Positions 45,169 to 55,361 of a stretch of 64,000 nt of DNA are shown here, piece by piece. The notes beneath the pieces are model-generated. The model had not been told where the DNA came from, searched no databases, and saw only the letters and a list, made by a program, of their open reading frames with translations. The position numbers were made by a program, and so were the translations under genes. Numbering within the stretch: the first letter of the stretch is position 1; each line of letters starts with the position of its first letter. Source of the DNA: CAXBGS01 sp963975425. GTDB taxonomy: Bacteria; Planctomycetota; Planctomycetia; Pirellulales; Pirellulaceae. Location of the stretch: NCBI GenBank assembly GCA_963975425.1, contig CAXBGS010000021.1:1-64000 (forward strand). Reading direction: 5' to 3'.

Positions 45169-47025
45169 ATGAAAACGTTTGAAGTCATTTCAATGATCCA
45201 GTTGAACCTATTGGCACTCGGTGCGCTGATCCTCGTGACGGCTGCTGTCGAGTCCCGCATTCAGGCCGAACAGCCCAACGTGTTGTGGGTTCTGACCGAC
45301 GACCATCGATACGACTCAATCCGTGCATTCAACCGAATGCTGCACGGTCGGGAAATGAGCGAGCTAGGTTACGTGGAATCACCGCACACCGATCGCCTCG
45401 CGATGATGGGGACGACTTTCATCAATGCGTATTGTCACGCACCCGGCTGTGCACCGTCGCGAGCTTCCATGCACTACGGACGCTATCCGTTTCGGTCCGG
45501 CATCTACGAATTCGAATACCACAACAACAACGCGGAACACTGCCGTCCGACGCTTCCCGAAAGTATGGCCGCACTGGGCTATCAGACGACCCACATCGGC
45601 AAGCTGGGGGTTCGTGTCAAAACCATCAAAGACCAGTCGGCGGCCCCGCATCCCATTTACCAGCAAAGCTTCTATTTTAAAGATCTCGCTCGGGACGGAT
45701 TGTGCGGATGGGGGAAGGATTGGATTCGAGAAATTAACGGAGTGAAGTTCGACAAGCCGTTTCAAAGCTTGGAATTTTTCGTCACGCCCGAAGGTAACGT
45801 CGAGTACTGCTCACTGGAACTGGAAAAGGTCATGCCCCAGTTCGCCGGCACTTGCGCCGAAACCATGCAAAAGTACGATCTGCTGCGTCACTACAACAAG
45901 AATAAAGGCAAGCACGTCGACAGCGGCATGATTCTGGCCGGTGTGAGTTCACGCGAGGCGGGGAAGACTCGCGATGGATACTATGCTTCGATCTTTGTCG
46001 ATTACCTTGCCAACCGAAATCGCAAGTTCTCGGTCGGCTCGCAGGACTATAGCGGCGTCGACACTTCCAAACCGCTGTTCTGCCACATCGGATTTGACTT
46101 CCCGCATACTCCAGTGCTACCACCCGGCGATTATCGCAAGCGATTCCATCAGCATGCGTACAAGGTTCCGTCCATCACCGAAAGGGAAATGAATACGCTG
46201 CCGGCTCAGCTGAAACGCCAGGTCATGCAGGGCTATTCCGATCATTTTACCGACGCGGAAAAGCAGGCCATGATTCAGGACTACTTCGCATTTTGTGCGT
46301 ACGGGGATGCTCTAGTCGGACAAGCAACTGACGCGTTCATTGCATACAGCGAGTCGCAACAGCAGCCGTGGACGATCGTGTATGTTTGCGGCGACCACGG
46401 CTGGAAGCTGAATGATCATGGTGCCGTTTCGAAGTTCACTCCGTGGGACGTTGACACGCACAATCCGATTATTGTGGTCTCGTCGAACAAGCGGGCCTTC
46501 CCGGCCGGCAAGGTCGTCACGGACTTTACCGAATTCGTGGACATCGCCCCCACAATTCTTGCCCTTGGCGGCGCCACACTCCGTGACGAAGAGTATGAGT
46601 ACTTGGACGGTAGCAATCTGGCGGACGTTGCTTCTGGAGAAGTTCCCGCCCGTGATTATGTGATTGGTGAATGCCACGCCGTCACTGGACCGCGAGCTTT
46701 CATCCGCACGAAAGACTACGTGTTCTCCATGCAGATCCGCCCGGACCGCAAACGGGGCAGGAATATGCAGTGGGCACGAAATGCATCGTACAAGGAACTC
46801 GATCCGGCCCTCTATCACATGCCAACCGACCCTAAGGAAGTGAACAATCTGGCCTTTCACCCGGATCACCAACACATCGCCCGCAAGATGCAGCGAAAGC
46901 TGACGGACATTGTTCTTGGCGACAACCGGATCGAGGTCGACTGGGGTGACAACAAGGCGCTAGGGACCACCATCTTTCGCAGCAACTTCGCGCCCGGTGC
47001 CGATGACAAGAAACTAAAGTTATGA
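45169..47025 (+). CDS. Sulfatase (618 aa), paralogue of the sulfatase-glycosidase fusion
   Basis: 618 residues with a signal peptide ([20 protein letters not shown]). [20 protein letters not shown] metal site, [16 protein letters not shown] with C94 as formylglycine residue, [19 protein letters not shown] second metal site. The last residues, [19 protein letters not shown] and [14 protein letters not shown], mirror the end of the sulfatase half at 31308-34232, so the two share ancestry, but this one has no glycosidase tail. Lies downstream of the agarase-like gene, probably same transcript. Confidence 0.95.
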   Translation: MKTFEVISMIQLNLLALGALILVTAAVESRIQAEQPNVLWVLTDDHRYDSIRAFNRMLHGREMSELGYVESPHTDRLAMMGTTFINAYCHAPGCAPSRASMHYGRYPFRSGIYEFEYHNNNAEHCRPTLPESMAALGYQTTHIGKLGVRVKTIKDQSAAPHPIYQQSFYFKDLARDGLCGWGKDWIREINGVKFDKPFQSLEFFVTPEGNVEYCSLELEKVMPQFAGTCAETMQKYDLLRHYNKNKGKHVDSGMILAGVSSREAGKTRDGYYASIFVDYLANRNRKFSVGSQDYSGVDTSKPLFCHIGFDFPHTPVLPPGDYRKRFHQHAYKVPSITEREMNTLPAQLKRQVMQGYSDHFTDAEKQAMIQDYFAFCAYGDALVGQATDAFIAYSESQQQPWTIVYVCGDHGWKLNDHGAVSKFTPWDVDTHNPIIVVSSNKRAFPAGKVVTDFTEFVDIAPTILALGGATLRDEEYEYLDGSNLADVASGEVPARDYVIGECHAVTGPRAFIRTKDYVFSMQIRPDRKRGRNMQWARNASYKELDPALYHMPTDPKEVNNLAFHPDHQHIARKMQRKLTDIVLGDNRIEVDWGDNKALGTTIFRSNFAPGADDKKLKL

Positions 47026-47640
47026 GTTGGATTGCTCTTCCTGATTGTATTCTCGACCGTTTCTTGTGGACAAAATTGCCAGCTCGACGGTTTTTAATCG
47101 CACGCGGGAACCCTGCGCCACTCAAATTCGTTTCCGGCGAACGGGGTGTCGTCGCCTCTGGCTTTGGGGCTAACAGGTCGCGATGTCCGGGGCGGATGTT
47201 TTTAAAGCCCCGACACAGAGAGCACATTGGGAATACTTGCCCCAGTCAGGCTCAGCTCTTCAGTATCTCAGCTGTTCGGCGGCCGGCCATCTGGTAATCC
47301 GACGTCGTGCACGAGTTCGGTGTAAAAAAAGCGGCCACTGTCGTTTTCGTGCGGCCAAGCGGTTCGATGGTCATCGCCCATGGCTTGCCCCCGCGGGGCT
47401 TGATTTATTCACGCACCGGCTTCAACGTCGACTCGTCGAATCACCTTTGGCGGTTTTTCGCCGTCACAGCAGAAAACCGCGTGTCCACCAATCTCCTTCC
47501 AGATGGAAGAGCTTCGTGCGCGAACATAATTTTCTCAGAAACTTCAGATAAAACCTTCCAAAATAGGATAGTGACTGCGATTACCTCATACTGCCTTTGA
47601 AAGTCGCGACTAGGCACCTCAGCGATCATGCCCACTGGCT
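47026..47640. other. Intergenic region before the second ECF sigma gene
   Basis: 615 bases. Short open frames (for example 47022-47297 and 47307-47600) have no protein-like signature. A small GCCCC-CGC-GGGGC hairpin lies at 47387-47399. Promoters for the sigma gene are likely here but I cannot define one. Confidence 0.5.
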
Positions 47641-48216
47641 GTGAAGCCGTCGACAAGGAAAACCATTCTAGTGGCCGATTTACCCAAGAACCCAGATGCC
47701 GTTGTTGCGAATGAAGAGGCCTTCATAAGGTTGTTTCTTCAGTCGGAACGCCGAATTCTGGGGTTCATCCTGTCGTTGGTGCCGAATCTGTCCGATGCAG
47801 AAGACCTATTACAAGAGACGTGTTCGATCATGTGGAACAAGTTCGAGCAGTTTGAACACGATACGGATTTCGTCGCGTGGGGCATTTCGATCGCACGTTA
47901 CCGAGTCCTGACCTTCCGGCGGAAAGCCGGATCGCGTCGAGTCTGTTTCAACGAGAAACTGATGCACCAAATCGCCGACACGGTTGCGGAAGTTTCGGCA
48001 CAAAGTGACGCACGGCTCGGTGCTCTGCAGTCTTGTTTGGCCCAGCTGCGTGACCAGGACCGCGAGCTGGTCCGACTGCGATACTTTGCTGAAAGTTCAA
48101 CTAAGCAAACCGCCGAGCAACTCGGACGTAGCGTGGATTCGATCTACAAATCGCTGAACCGAGTCCATGATGCACTTCTGTGGTGCATTCGTCGCTCGTT
48201 GCAAGCGGAGGGCTAG
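47641..48216 (+). CDS. ECF sigma factor, Rhodopirellula/Verrucomicrobium type
   Basis: 191 residues from a GTG at 47641; a second GTG at 47671 has AAGGAA upstream and may be the true start. Region 2: AFIRLFLQSERRILGFILSL, SDAEDLLQETCSIMWNKF, FVAWGISIARYRVLTFRRK. Region 4: LAQLRDQDRELVRLRYFAES then KQTAEQLGRSVDSIYKSLNR. Same class as the factor at 41247-41831 but only distantly similar. Followed by a FecR-type gene after 4 bases. Confidence 0.93.
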   Translation: MKPSTRKTILVADLPKNPDAVVANEEAFIRLFLQSERRILGFILSLVPNLSDAEDLLQETCSIMWNKFEQFEHDTDFVAWGISIARYRVLTFRRKAGSRRVCFNEKLMHQIADTVAEVSAQSDARLGALQSCLAQLRDQDRELVRLRYFAESSTKQTAEQLGRSVDSIYKSLNRVHDALLWCIRRSLQAEG

Positions 48217-48220
48217 TGGC

Positions 48221-49834
48221 ATGGCAGTTCCCCAAAAACATCAACGCTTGATGGAATTGATCGGTTTGGTGCGCGACGGCGGTTTGGATGATTCGCAGAC
48301 CCGCGAGTTAGAGACCATTCTTGAAAACGATCCAAATGCGCTGCAGTACTATGTCGAATCGATCGACCTGGCTGCGATGCTGCATCGTCAGCAAGGAATG
48401 ACGGATTCCGGTCGCGATACAGAGCATCCCCAATCAGTGATGTCTGCATCCGTCACGCGGCAAACGCGAGGCTGGTGGGCTGTTGCCGGCTGGTCCACCG
48501 CGTTATGTGCCAGTCTTGCTGTTGGCGTTCTGCTCGGTGGGAAATTGTTATCGGTTGATCAGCCTCCGGGGATCGATCGCGGGTCAATCGCCGGACAGCC
48601 TGATGAATCTGAGATCGCCACACTTAGTTTCGCGAATGACTGTCGCTGGGGCTCAGACGATCAGCCGCGGCATGAAGGTCAGCGACTGAAGGCGGAAACA
48701 CTTCACTTAGCCCAGGGGGTTGCAGTGGTGCAGTTTGATTCCGATGTGCGTTTGGTTATCGAAGGACCGACCCAGTTGGAACTTGCCAGCGTCGATCGCG
48801 CGATGCTGCGTTACGGTACAGCTGTTTTCAGCGGCGAAGGCGATCTTGATCGCTTCACGCTGGAGACGCCATTTTCAAAGATCCAGGATGAAGGAACTGA
48901 ATTCGCCGTCAGCGTGAATCGGTCAGGCGAAGTGGCCGAGGTTCATGTGTTTGACGGACGAGTAACCTGTGTACCGCCTGAACAAAAGAAGACGAGCGCG
49001 ATTGACGATCCGTTCATTCAAATCGGCGCTGGCGATGCCCGACGAATAACCGAGACCGGTTCGGTCGAAACGATCCAGCTGGCATCGAATCGTTTTGTTC
49101 GAGCGCCTGTCGCGCAATCCGAGCCAGCCCAAGCACTCTTGGTCACCGAGTCATTCGCTTACGACACAGAATCGTTGATAGGCCAGAGCGGTGGCACAGG
49201 ATGGCTGCAACCCTGGACTCAGGAACTGCAATCGCCGGACGCACCCGAGCCAACGTTGCGGACGGCTGAGTCGGTGCAATGGCCCGGCCGGGAAAAAAAC
49301 GGCGATGGAAGCTTGCTGATCGCCAGCAATGCGGGGCTAAGTCGTATGCTGCAGCATCCGATCGATATGAACCGCGATGCGGCCTATTATCTGAGCTTCC
49401 TTGTCCGAAAGCTGGACAATCCGGAGGAAACGAATGCTGGAGGTTGGGCCTATTTCACACTCCGCAACTCTGAAGACAGGGCCGGTAAAATCTCCTTCGG
49501 TCCGATCACTCAGCGAGGTCCGCCTCGCATCGCCCACGATGGTCGAATTGCCAATGCAGTCAGCCGCATTCGCGAGAACGTTGTCTATCTGTTCGTTTGC
49601 AAGATTCTGGCCCGGCAAGACAAAGACGATTCGGTTCAGGTGCGGATCTATGGCGACCATGAAACCGTCGATTTGGTGGAACCTTCGACATGGAATGTGA
49701 CAACACGGCCCATCCGCAGTGACAGTATCCTAGACACGTTTCGAGTGTCGACCAAGAACAGCGTTCCGATCCTGTTCGACGAATTGCTGATCGGAAAAAC
49801 CTGGGGAAGCGTTACTTCTCCCTATTCAGACTAG
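48221..49834 (+). CDS. FecR-type transmembrane protein with LamG-like C-terminus
   Basis: 537 residues from the ATG at 48221, chosen for GGAGG ten bases upstream. N-terminal cytoplasmic segment (RLMELIGLVRDGGLDDSQTR), membrane helix at about 85-107, FecR domain at about 175-265 (VIEGPTQLELASVDRAMLRY, TPFSKIQDEGTEFAVSVN, VHVFDGRVTCVPPE). The C-terminal half is a LamG/concanavalin-like module (ESFAYDTESLIGQSGGTGWL, ILFDELLIGKTW). It forms a second sigma/FecR control pair in the locus, this one with a LamG-like sensor domain where the other has a DNRLRE-like one. Confidence 0.92.
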   Translation: MAVPQKHQRLMELIGLVRDGGLDDSQTRELETILENDPNALQYYVESIDLAAMLHRQQGMTDSGRDTEHPQSVMSASVTRQTRGWWAVAGWSTALCASLAVGVLLGGKLLSVDQPPGIDRGSIAGQPDESEIATLSFANDCRWGSDDQPRHEGQRLKAETLHLAQGVAVVQFDSDVRLVIEGPTQLELASVDRAMLRYGTAVFSGEGDLDRFTLETPFSKIQDEGTEFAVSVNRSGEVAEVHVFDGRVTCVPPEQKKTSAIDDPFIQIGAGDARRITETGSVETIQLASNRFVRAPVAQSEPAQALLVTESFAYDTESLIGQSGGTGWLQPWTQELQSPDAPEPTLRTAESVQWPGREKNGDGSLLIASNAGLSRMLQHPIDMNRDAAYYLSFLVRKLDNPEETNAGGWAYFTLRNSEDRAGKISFGPITQRGPPRIAHDGRIANAVSRIRENVVYLFVCKILARQDKDDSVQVRIYGDHETVDLVEPSTWNVTTRPIRSDSILDTFRVSTKNSVPILFDELLIGKTWGSVTSPYSD

Positions 49835-49871
49835 TATTCGGACCTGAACATCATCGAGAATCACGAATAGC

Positions 49872-50246
49872 ATGAACGTATTTCTGACACAGCACGTCAT
49901 GATTCAGATGCGACTCATTCGCGTCTTTGTCGCTATGGCATTTGTTGCGGCAGGCATGTCGACCGTCGCCGCGGGCAAAGTGAAACAGCCGAATGTCCTA
50001 TTCATCCTGATTGATGATTTCGGATGGAACGATGTTGGTTACAACGGAAGCACGTTCTATGAAACCCGTGCAATCGATTCGCTCTCTCGGCAGTGGATGC
50101 GGTTTGACAACGGTTACACGCCAAGCCCAATGTGTTCGCCCACTCGCATCAGCATTTTGACCGGCAAAAATCCGGCACGGCACGGAGTCACTCAGTGGTT
50201 GGCGGGTGCGGAAAAAGCATTTACGCAAGAGGGAGAGAAGCCTTAA
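49872..50246 (+). pseudogene. Truncated sulfatase (N-terminal 124 aa only)
   Basis: Signal peptide, QPNVLFILIDDFGWNDVGYN metal site and signature PMCSPTRISILTG (C88, with Thr for Ser) are intact, but the frame stops at residue 124 where sulfatases normally run to 450-600 residues. Downstream sequence in all frames shows no further sulfatase motifs before the next gene at 50360. It is best seen as a 3' deletion remnant. Confidence 0.85.
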
Positions 50247-50359
50247 GTCTTTTGCCCGTTATCTCAGTCCAGCCGAATCGCAGACAACGACGTGACGATC
50301 GAACGAAACTTCAACAAGAATAATTCCTCCGCACCTGCCACGCTTTCTCACCGGGTAAA

Positions 50360-52891
50360 ATGAAATCATCCTTACTCTATCCGCGTTACTGGGATCGCCT
50401 GCGACGGCGATGTTTCCCGATAGCGTTGTTGATCTTTCCAGCAATTGTTCCGGCCGCTCATGCGACGGATCCTCCCGCCAACATCGTGGAACTGTTGAGT
50501 TGGAACTGCACGGGGTGCCACGACTCCGACACAAAGGAGGGCGATCTGGATTTAGAGTCGTTGGCTTTGCAGCTGAATGATCCGGATAACTTTCATCTTT
50601 GGGAACGAGTATACGATCGAGTCCGGGAAGGAGAAATGCCGCCGGATGAAACGATCGACGACGAAGAACGGGCGCCGTTTCTCGTGAGCCTGCACGGACT
50701 GTTGGAGGACGCTGACGCTGCGCGTATCGCTGCAAAGGGACGCGTCGCCGCGCGTCGTTTGACTCGCGCTCAATACGAACGAAACGTGTGCGAATTACTA
50801 GCGGTCGATATTCCGCTTCGCGAATTCTTGCCCGCGGATTTGCTGACTCACGGCTACGACACCGTGTCAAAAAGCCAGCAGCTTTCCGATCACACGATGG
50901 CGGCCTATCTTGATGCCGCCGACGCGGCCTTGGACGCTTCATTCAAGCAGCTACTGGTCGATGCATCGACGCCGACTGTCCGGTTTGACTGGACGCAATT
51001 GCGTCGCAGTGAGCAAAACACAGGTCGTATGGCGGAAGGGCGGCCTGAACATGAGGACATCGTTTCCTGGTCGACAAGGCAGAATTTTTACGGAAAACTG
51101 CCGGCAACGATCGTCCCGTCCGATGGTCGCTACCGAATTCGATTAAGCGTACAGGCTGTCAATCCGCCGCCCAGCGGTCACGTCTGGTGCAGCATTCAAA
51201 CCGGCTTGATCAACGCCAAAGCGTCCACGATGTATTGGGTTGGAAGCTTCGAGGCAACGCCGCAAACAAGGGAATACGAATTTGACGCCTGGATCCGCGA
51301 GGGTCACATGCTTCGCGTCCTTCCCAACGACCGTGGTTTGAAACAAGTGCCCGTAAAATTGGTCGGCGAGCCAGCGGGCACTGTCGAGCCACTGGGGTTT
51401 CCCGGCGTGGCGATCAAATGGATTGAGATGCAGCGGATCGTTCCCGACCGAGTTGAACTTCAGCAGGCGTTGATCGGCGACTTGGAACTCCGCCCCATTG
51501 CGGTACAGACGAAAAAGATCAAGGCTCCGACCGAAACACCAGAAATAGTGAATCCTGAAAGATTCACGTACTGGCGGGAGGGCCCGGACGCACGATTCAA
51601 AAGCGAGCTGTTCGAGTCGGAGCGATTCGAGATCGTAACGGAGGATCCTGAACAAGACTTGCGGGAATTAATTCAATCATTCGCGCAGCGAGCGTTTCGG
51701 CGCCCTGTCACGCAAAAGGACATACTGCCGTATTTGAATTTCGCCCGCGAGCGTTTCGAATCCGATGGTTCCATTCGCGATGCGCTGCGTGCCGCCTATC
51801 GAACGATCCTGTGCTCTCCACGATTTCTGTACTTCGAAGAAGCCCCCGGTTCGCTCGACCAATACGCGTTGGCAAATCGTTTGAGCCATTTCTTGTGGGG
51901 AACTGGCCCCGACCGAAAGTTGTTACAGCTGGCCGGCGCGGGTCGATTAAGCAATCCCGCCGTGCTACGCAAACAGACCGAACGTTTACTCGCCGACAAA
52001 CGTTCCACAACTTTCATCGACGAGTTCACGGACCAGTGGCTCAAGCTGTACGAGATCAACAGCACCACGCCGGACGGAGACCTTTATCCTGAGTATGACG
52101 ATGTGTTACATCATACGCTTGTCAAGGAATCGTATGCGTTCGTAAAGGAACTGGTGGATCGGAATCTGCCTGCTCGCAATATCGTTGATTCTGATTTCAC
52201 TTTCCTCAATAGCCGACTGGCCCGTCACTACAATGTTGATTGGCCAGGTGGGATTGGACTGCAGCGCGTGAGCCTTGATCCGTCCAGCCGGCGCGGTGGT
52301 GTCATCACGCATGCCAGCGTCTTGAAAGTTACCGCGAACGGAACCACAACATCCCCCATCATTCGCGGCGTCTGGATGCTAGAGAGGATTATGGGGCAAC
52401 ATGTTCCGCCGCCGCCTGCAAACGTCTCTGCCGTGGAACCTGATATCCGAGGCGCGACTTCGATTCGCGAGGAGCTGGAAAAACATAAGAATCTCGATAG
52501 CTGCGCAGCATGCCACATCAAAATGGATCCTCCTGGTTTTGCGTTGGAGAATTACGACGTGATTGGCGGTTGGCGCGACAAGTACCGTGCCGTCGCAGAC
52601 GACTCGGATAAAAAGTGGGTGGATGGTCTGCCAATCGACGCCAGTCATCAGTTCGTAAGTGGCGAGACGTTCAACGACATTGATGAGATGAAAAGCATTC
52701 TCGTGAATCATCCGGATCGAATCGCTCGAAGTTTGGCGATGCACTTGATCACCTATTCGACCGGTGCGTCACCGACCTTTGCCGATCGCAATGCCCTCGA
52801 TGCGATTGTGGCCGCAACGGAGCCATCCAACTATGGCATTCGTTCAATCATCCACGAAGTTGTACAGAGCCCTCTGTTTCGAAACAAATAG
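50360..52891 (+). CDS. Planctomycete heme protein with DUF1587/DUF1595/DUF1592/DUF1588/DUF1585 domains
   Basis: 843 residues with a signal peptide (about 1-36). Two c-type heme motifs: CTGCH (C50-H54) and CAACH (C715-H719). Order of the planctomycete-specific blocks: PSCyt1-like heme segment (40-130), PSD3/DUF1587 (about 135-200, RRLTRAQYERNVCELLAVDI), a beta-rich insert (240-400), PSD5/DUF1595 (about 430-490, IQSFAQRAFRRPVTQKDILP), PSD4/DUF1592 (about 500-625, ALANRLSHFLWGTGPDRKLL), PSCyt3/DUF1588 (about 640-740, SSRRGGVITHASVLKVTANG), PSD2/DUF1585 (about 755-830). Function is unknown; such genes nearly always precede a DUF1552 gene, as here (50 bases). An exported redox role is inferred from the hemes. 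Confidence 0.94.
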   Translation: MKSSLLYPRYWDRLRRRCFPIALLIFPAIVPAAHATDPPANIVELLSWNCTGCHDSDTKEGDLDLESLALQLNDPDNFHLWERVYDRVREGEMPPDETIDDEERAPFLVSLHGLLEDADAARIAAKGRVAARRLTRAQYERNVCELLAVDIPLREFLPADLLTHGYDTVSKSQQLSDHTMAAYLDAADAALDASFKQLLVDASTPTVRFDWTQLRRSEQNTGRMAEGRPEHEDIVSWSTRQNFYGKLPATIVPSDGRYRIRLSVQAVNPPPSGHVWCSIQTGLINAKASTMYWVGSFEATPQTREYEFDAWIREGHMLRVLPNDRGLKQVPVKLVGEPAGTVEPLGFPGVAIKWIEMQRIVPDRVELQQALIGDLELRPIAVQTKKIKAPTETPEIVNPERFTYWREGPDARFKSELFESERFEIVTEDPEQDLRELIQSFAQRAFRRPVTQKDILPYLNFARERFESDGSIRDALRAAYRTILCSPRFLYFEEAPGSLDQYALANRLSHFLWGTGPDRKLLQLAGAGRLSNPAVLRKQTERLLADKRSTTFIDEFTDQWLKLYEINSTTPDGDLYPEYDDVLHHTLVKESYAFVKELVDRNLPARNIVDSDFTFLNSRLARHYNVDWPGGIGLQRVSLDPSSRRGGVITHASVLKVTANGTTTSPIIRGVWMLERIMGQHVPPPPANVSAVEPDIRGATSIREELEKHKNLDSCAACHIKMDPPGFALENYDVIGGWRDKYRAVADDSDKKWVDGLPIDASHQFVSGETFNDIDEMKSILVNHPDRIARSLAMHLITYSTGASPTFADRNALDAIVAATEPSNYGIRSIIHEVVQSPLFRNK

Positions 52892-52941
52892 CTGTCTTAT
52901 CGGATTCCAAAAATCGATCCATCTGAAGAAAGAAAACACCG

Positions 52942-54240
52942 ATGAAATCAAACTACTTTGCGAACCATCGCTCGATTTCGCGTCGCACGTTGCTGCGCGG
53001 CGGCGGTGGAGTCTTTATGGCACTGCCTTGGCTTAACTCGATGGTTCCGGCGTTCGGTCGCGAAGCGGCGGCAGCAGCCTGCTCGCCCCGACGTTTCGTC
53101 GCAATCAGTAACGCGTTGGGGTTTCATGGTCCGAACCTATTTCCTGAAAAAGCAGGACGTGACTACGAAACGACGCGATATCTAAAACCCATCGAGGATT
53201 TGCGGGATCAGTTCACCGTGATTTCGGGAGCGTCGCATCCCGGCGTCGGTGGCGGTCACAAGGCGGAGCCCTGCATCCTTTCGGCGGCACCTTATAGTGG
53301 ATCGAACTTTCGCAACACGATTTCGTTGGACCAGGTCATGGCTCGCGAACTTGGAGGCGAGACACGTCATCCATCACTTGTGCTGAGTTCCAATGGGACT
53401 ACCAGCACCTCGTACACGGCCAATGGGTCAATGATTCCGCCGGAAAATTCACCGCAACGACTTTTTGCCCAGCTCTTTACGGACGACAGCCCCGCGGCCC
53501 GCAATGCACAGAAGCAACGAATCCGCGAGGGTCGCAGCATCATGGATATTGTCAGTGAAGAAGCCAAGGCAATGCAGCGTCGCCTTGGTCCGGCCGATCG
53601 CGACAAATTGGACGCTTACTTCACCAGCGTACGCGATCTCGAACGACGTCTCGTCGTCAACCAGGGATGGGCGGAACGCCGGAAACCGAAAGTCACCGAA
53701 AAGGCTCCTGACCCAGTCAGTGACACCTCCGACACAATCGCGTTGCAAACGGCAATGCATGACGTCATCTTCCTGGCGCTGCAGACCGATAGCACTCGCT
53801 TCATCACCATGCATACAAGCGGCGACGGAGGACGCATTCCTTTGGTGGGAGTCGAGCAGGGTTATCATCAACTCAGTCATCATGGCCGCGACAAAAATAA
53901 GATCGCGCAGCTGTCGATTATCGAAGAAGCGCAAATGCACTCATGGGGCAGACTCGTCCGCCGACTCCATGAAACACAGGATGGTGACGGTACGTTGCTC
54001 GACCGTTCGATGATCCTACTGACATCCAACTTAGGAAACGCATCAGCGCACGACACCAAGAATATGCCAGTCGTGGTTGCGGGAGGCGGGTTTCAACACG
54101 GTCAGCACTTGGCATTCGACCGCGACAACAACTATCCGCTACCGAACCTCTACACATCTATGCTGCAACGTCTCGGCCTCGAAATCGACGCGTTCGCCAG
54201 CGCCACCGGAACGATGCAAGGGCTCGAGTTTTTATCATGA
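52942..54240 (+). CDS. Tat-exported DUF1552 protein
   Basis: 432 residues. Twin-arginine signal (SISRRTLLRGGGGVFMALPW). The rest matches DUF1552, a family related to alkaline-phosphatase-fold DUF1501 proteins: RRFVAISNALGFHGPNLFPE, SGASHPGVGGGHKAEPCILS, GNASAHDTKNMPVVVAGGGF. Partner of the upstream heme protein in nearly all planctomycetes. Its stop overlaps the next gene's start by 4 bases (ATGA). Molecular function unknown. Confidence 0.94.
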   Translation: MKSNYFANHRSISRRTLLRGGGGVFMALPWLNSMVPAFGREAAAAACSPRRFVAISNALGFHGPNLFPEKAGRDYETTRYLKPIEDLRDQFTVISGASHPGVGGGHKAEPCILSAAPYSGSNFRNTISLDQVMARELGGETRHPSLVLSSNGTTSTSYTANGSMIPPENSPQRLFAQLFTDDSPAARNAQKQRIREGRSIMDIVSEEAKAMQRRLGPADRDKLDAYFTSVRDLERRLVVNQGWAERRKPKVTEKAPDPVSDTSDTIALQTAMHDVIFLALQTDSTRFITMHTSGDGGRIPLVGVEQGYHQLSHHGRDKNKIAQLSIIEEAQMHSWGRLVRRLHETQDGDGTLLDRSMILLTSNLGNASAHDTKNMPVVVAGGGFQHGQHLAFDRDNNYPLPNLYTSMLQRLGLEIDAFASATGTMQGLEFLS

Positions 54241-55037
54241 TCCGGTTGATCAACTCTCGCGACGACTTTCCATACGAAGATCTGGCTGCTATTTCCGTGT
54301 ATCGAATTTACATCTCTGTTCTTGTCCTGCTCTCGGTTGCGTTGCTCAGCGAGCCTCTTTTCGCGGAAACGCCTGACGAGCTGATCACACGTGGAAAGCT
54401 GATTTTCAGTGACGATTTCAACCGAACAGAGGAAGGCGATACGATCGAGAAACTTGGAAACGGATGGGAGACTAACTCCGAGGATGGAAATCGAGCGGAC
54501 CTGCAGGACGATACGCTTGTCATCATGAAGGGGGAAGCGGCCAGCCACAGCCTCTCGGTTCGTCATGTCAATCCATTCGACGACGGCATCGTGAAGATTC
54601 GTTTTCAACTCTATGACAAGTACGGATTAAAAGTGAACTTCAACGATAAGGGAGCCGACAAGGTCACCTGGGCCGGCCACGTCGCACGAGTCGTCGTACA
54701 ACCCGATTCAGTGACCATTCAAGACGATATTACCGGTGTCTATGATCTGAACGTTCGAAAAAGACGACTCAGCAAAGAGCTCAGCTCGAAAGAAAAAGAC
54801 GAGCTCCATGCGTTTCTTGCGACCAAGCAGAAAGTCATCAAGACATCGATCGAGCTTGAGACGTGGCACGAACTGACCATTGTCAATCGAGGACCGAAAA
54901 TCGAAGTTTATCTCGATGACAACGCGCTGGGCTCGTTCTCGTCCGAAGGTCTGGATCATCAAGTCAAACAAAACATGGCTCTCGGAGTGTCGGGCAAGGT
55001 GGCCGTCGATGACGTGCGTGTCTGGACGCTGAACTAG
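54237..55037 (+). CDS. Secreted LamG/DUF1080-like protein
   Basis: 266 residues. The N-terminus has a hydrophobic stretch (YIYISVLVLLSVALLSEPLF) acting as signal peptide or anchor. The rest is a concanavalin-like fold: GKLIFSDDFNRTEEGDTIEK, GIVKIRFQLYDKYGLKVNFN, LETWHELTIVNRGPKIEVYL, VAVDDVRVW. Related planctomycete proteins are annotated as DUF1080/LamG carbohydrate-active proteins. Translationally coupled to the DUF1552 gene by a 4-base overlap. Confidence 0.85.
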   Translation: MIRLINSRDDFPYEDLAAISVYRIYISVLVLLSVALLSEPLFAETPDELITRGKLIFSDDFNRTEEGDTIEKLGNGWETNSEDGNRADLQDDTLVIMKGEAASHSLSVRHVNPFDDGIVKIRFQLYDKYGLKVNFNDKGADKVTWAGHVARVVVQPDSVTIQDDITGVYDLNVRKRRLSKELSSKEKDELHAFLATKQKVIKTSIELETWHELTIVNRGPKIEVYLDDNALGSFSSEGLDHQVKQNMALGVSGKVAVDDVRVWTLN

Positions 55038-55039
55038 AT

Positions 55040-55245
55040 AAAAGGGGAAAGGGGTTTTATGAGCGTTCGACTCGTTCAGCGATTTGCGAATCATCACGGA
55101 TGAGTGGCCGGAGCAGACCGCATGAGATCGGTCCATAAGGAAAAGGGGAAAGGGGTTTTATGGGTTTTATGAGCGCTCGAACTCGTTCAGCGATTTGCGA
55201 ATCATCGCTGATGAGGGGCCGGAGCAGACCGCATGAGATCGGTCC
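55040..55245. repeat. Direct repeat, two ~100-bp copies
   Basis: Copy 1 at 55040-55134 and copy 2 at 55141-55245 share AAAAGGGGAAAGGGGTTTTA and the following ~70 bases ending in CATGAGATCGGTCC, differing at a few positions and by a 9-base duplication (GGGTTTTAT). They fill most of the space between the LamG-like gene and the next sulfatase. Confidence 0.9.
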
Positions 55246-55361
55246 GGGTTGCTGGCAAGGATGAACAAGACTAACGCTAGCGAGTTTCAGTGCGCGAAGT
55301 AGAATTATGCCGATCGATGAAATCTTGCGGCTGCCCACTGGGGTTGCTTGGGGAAAGTGAA

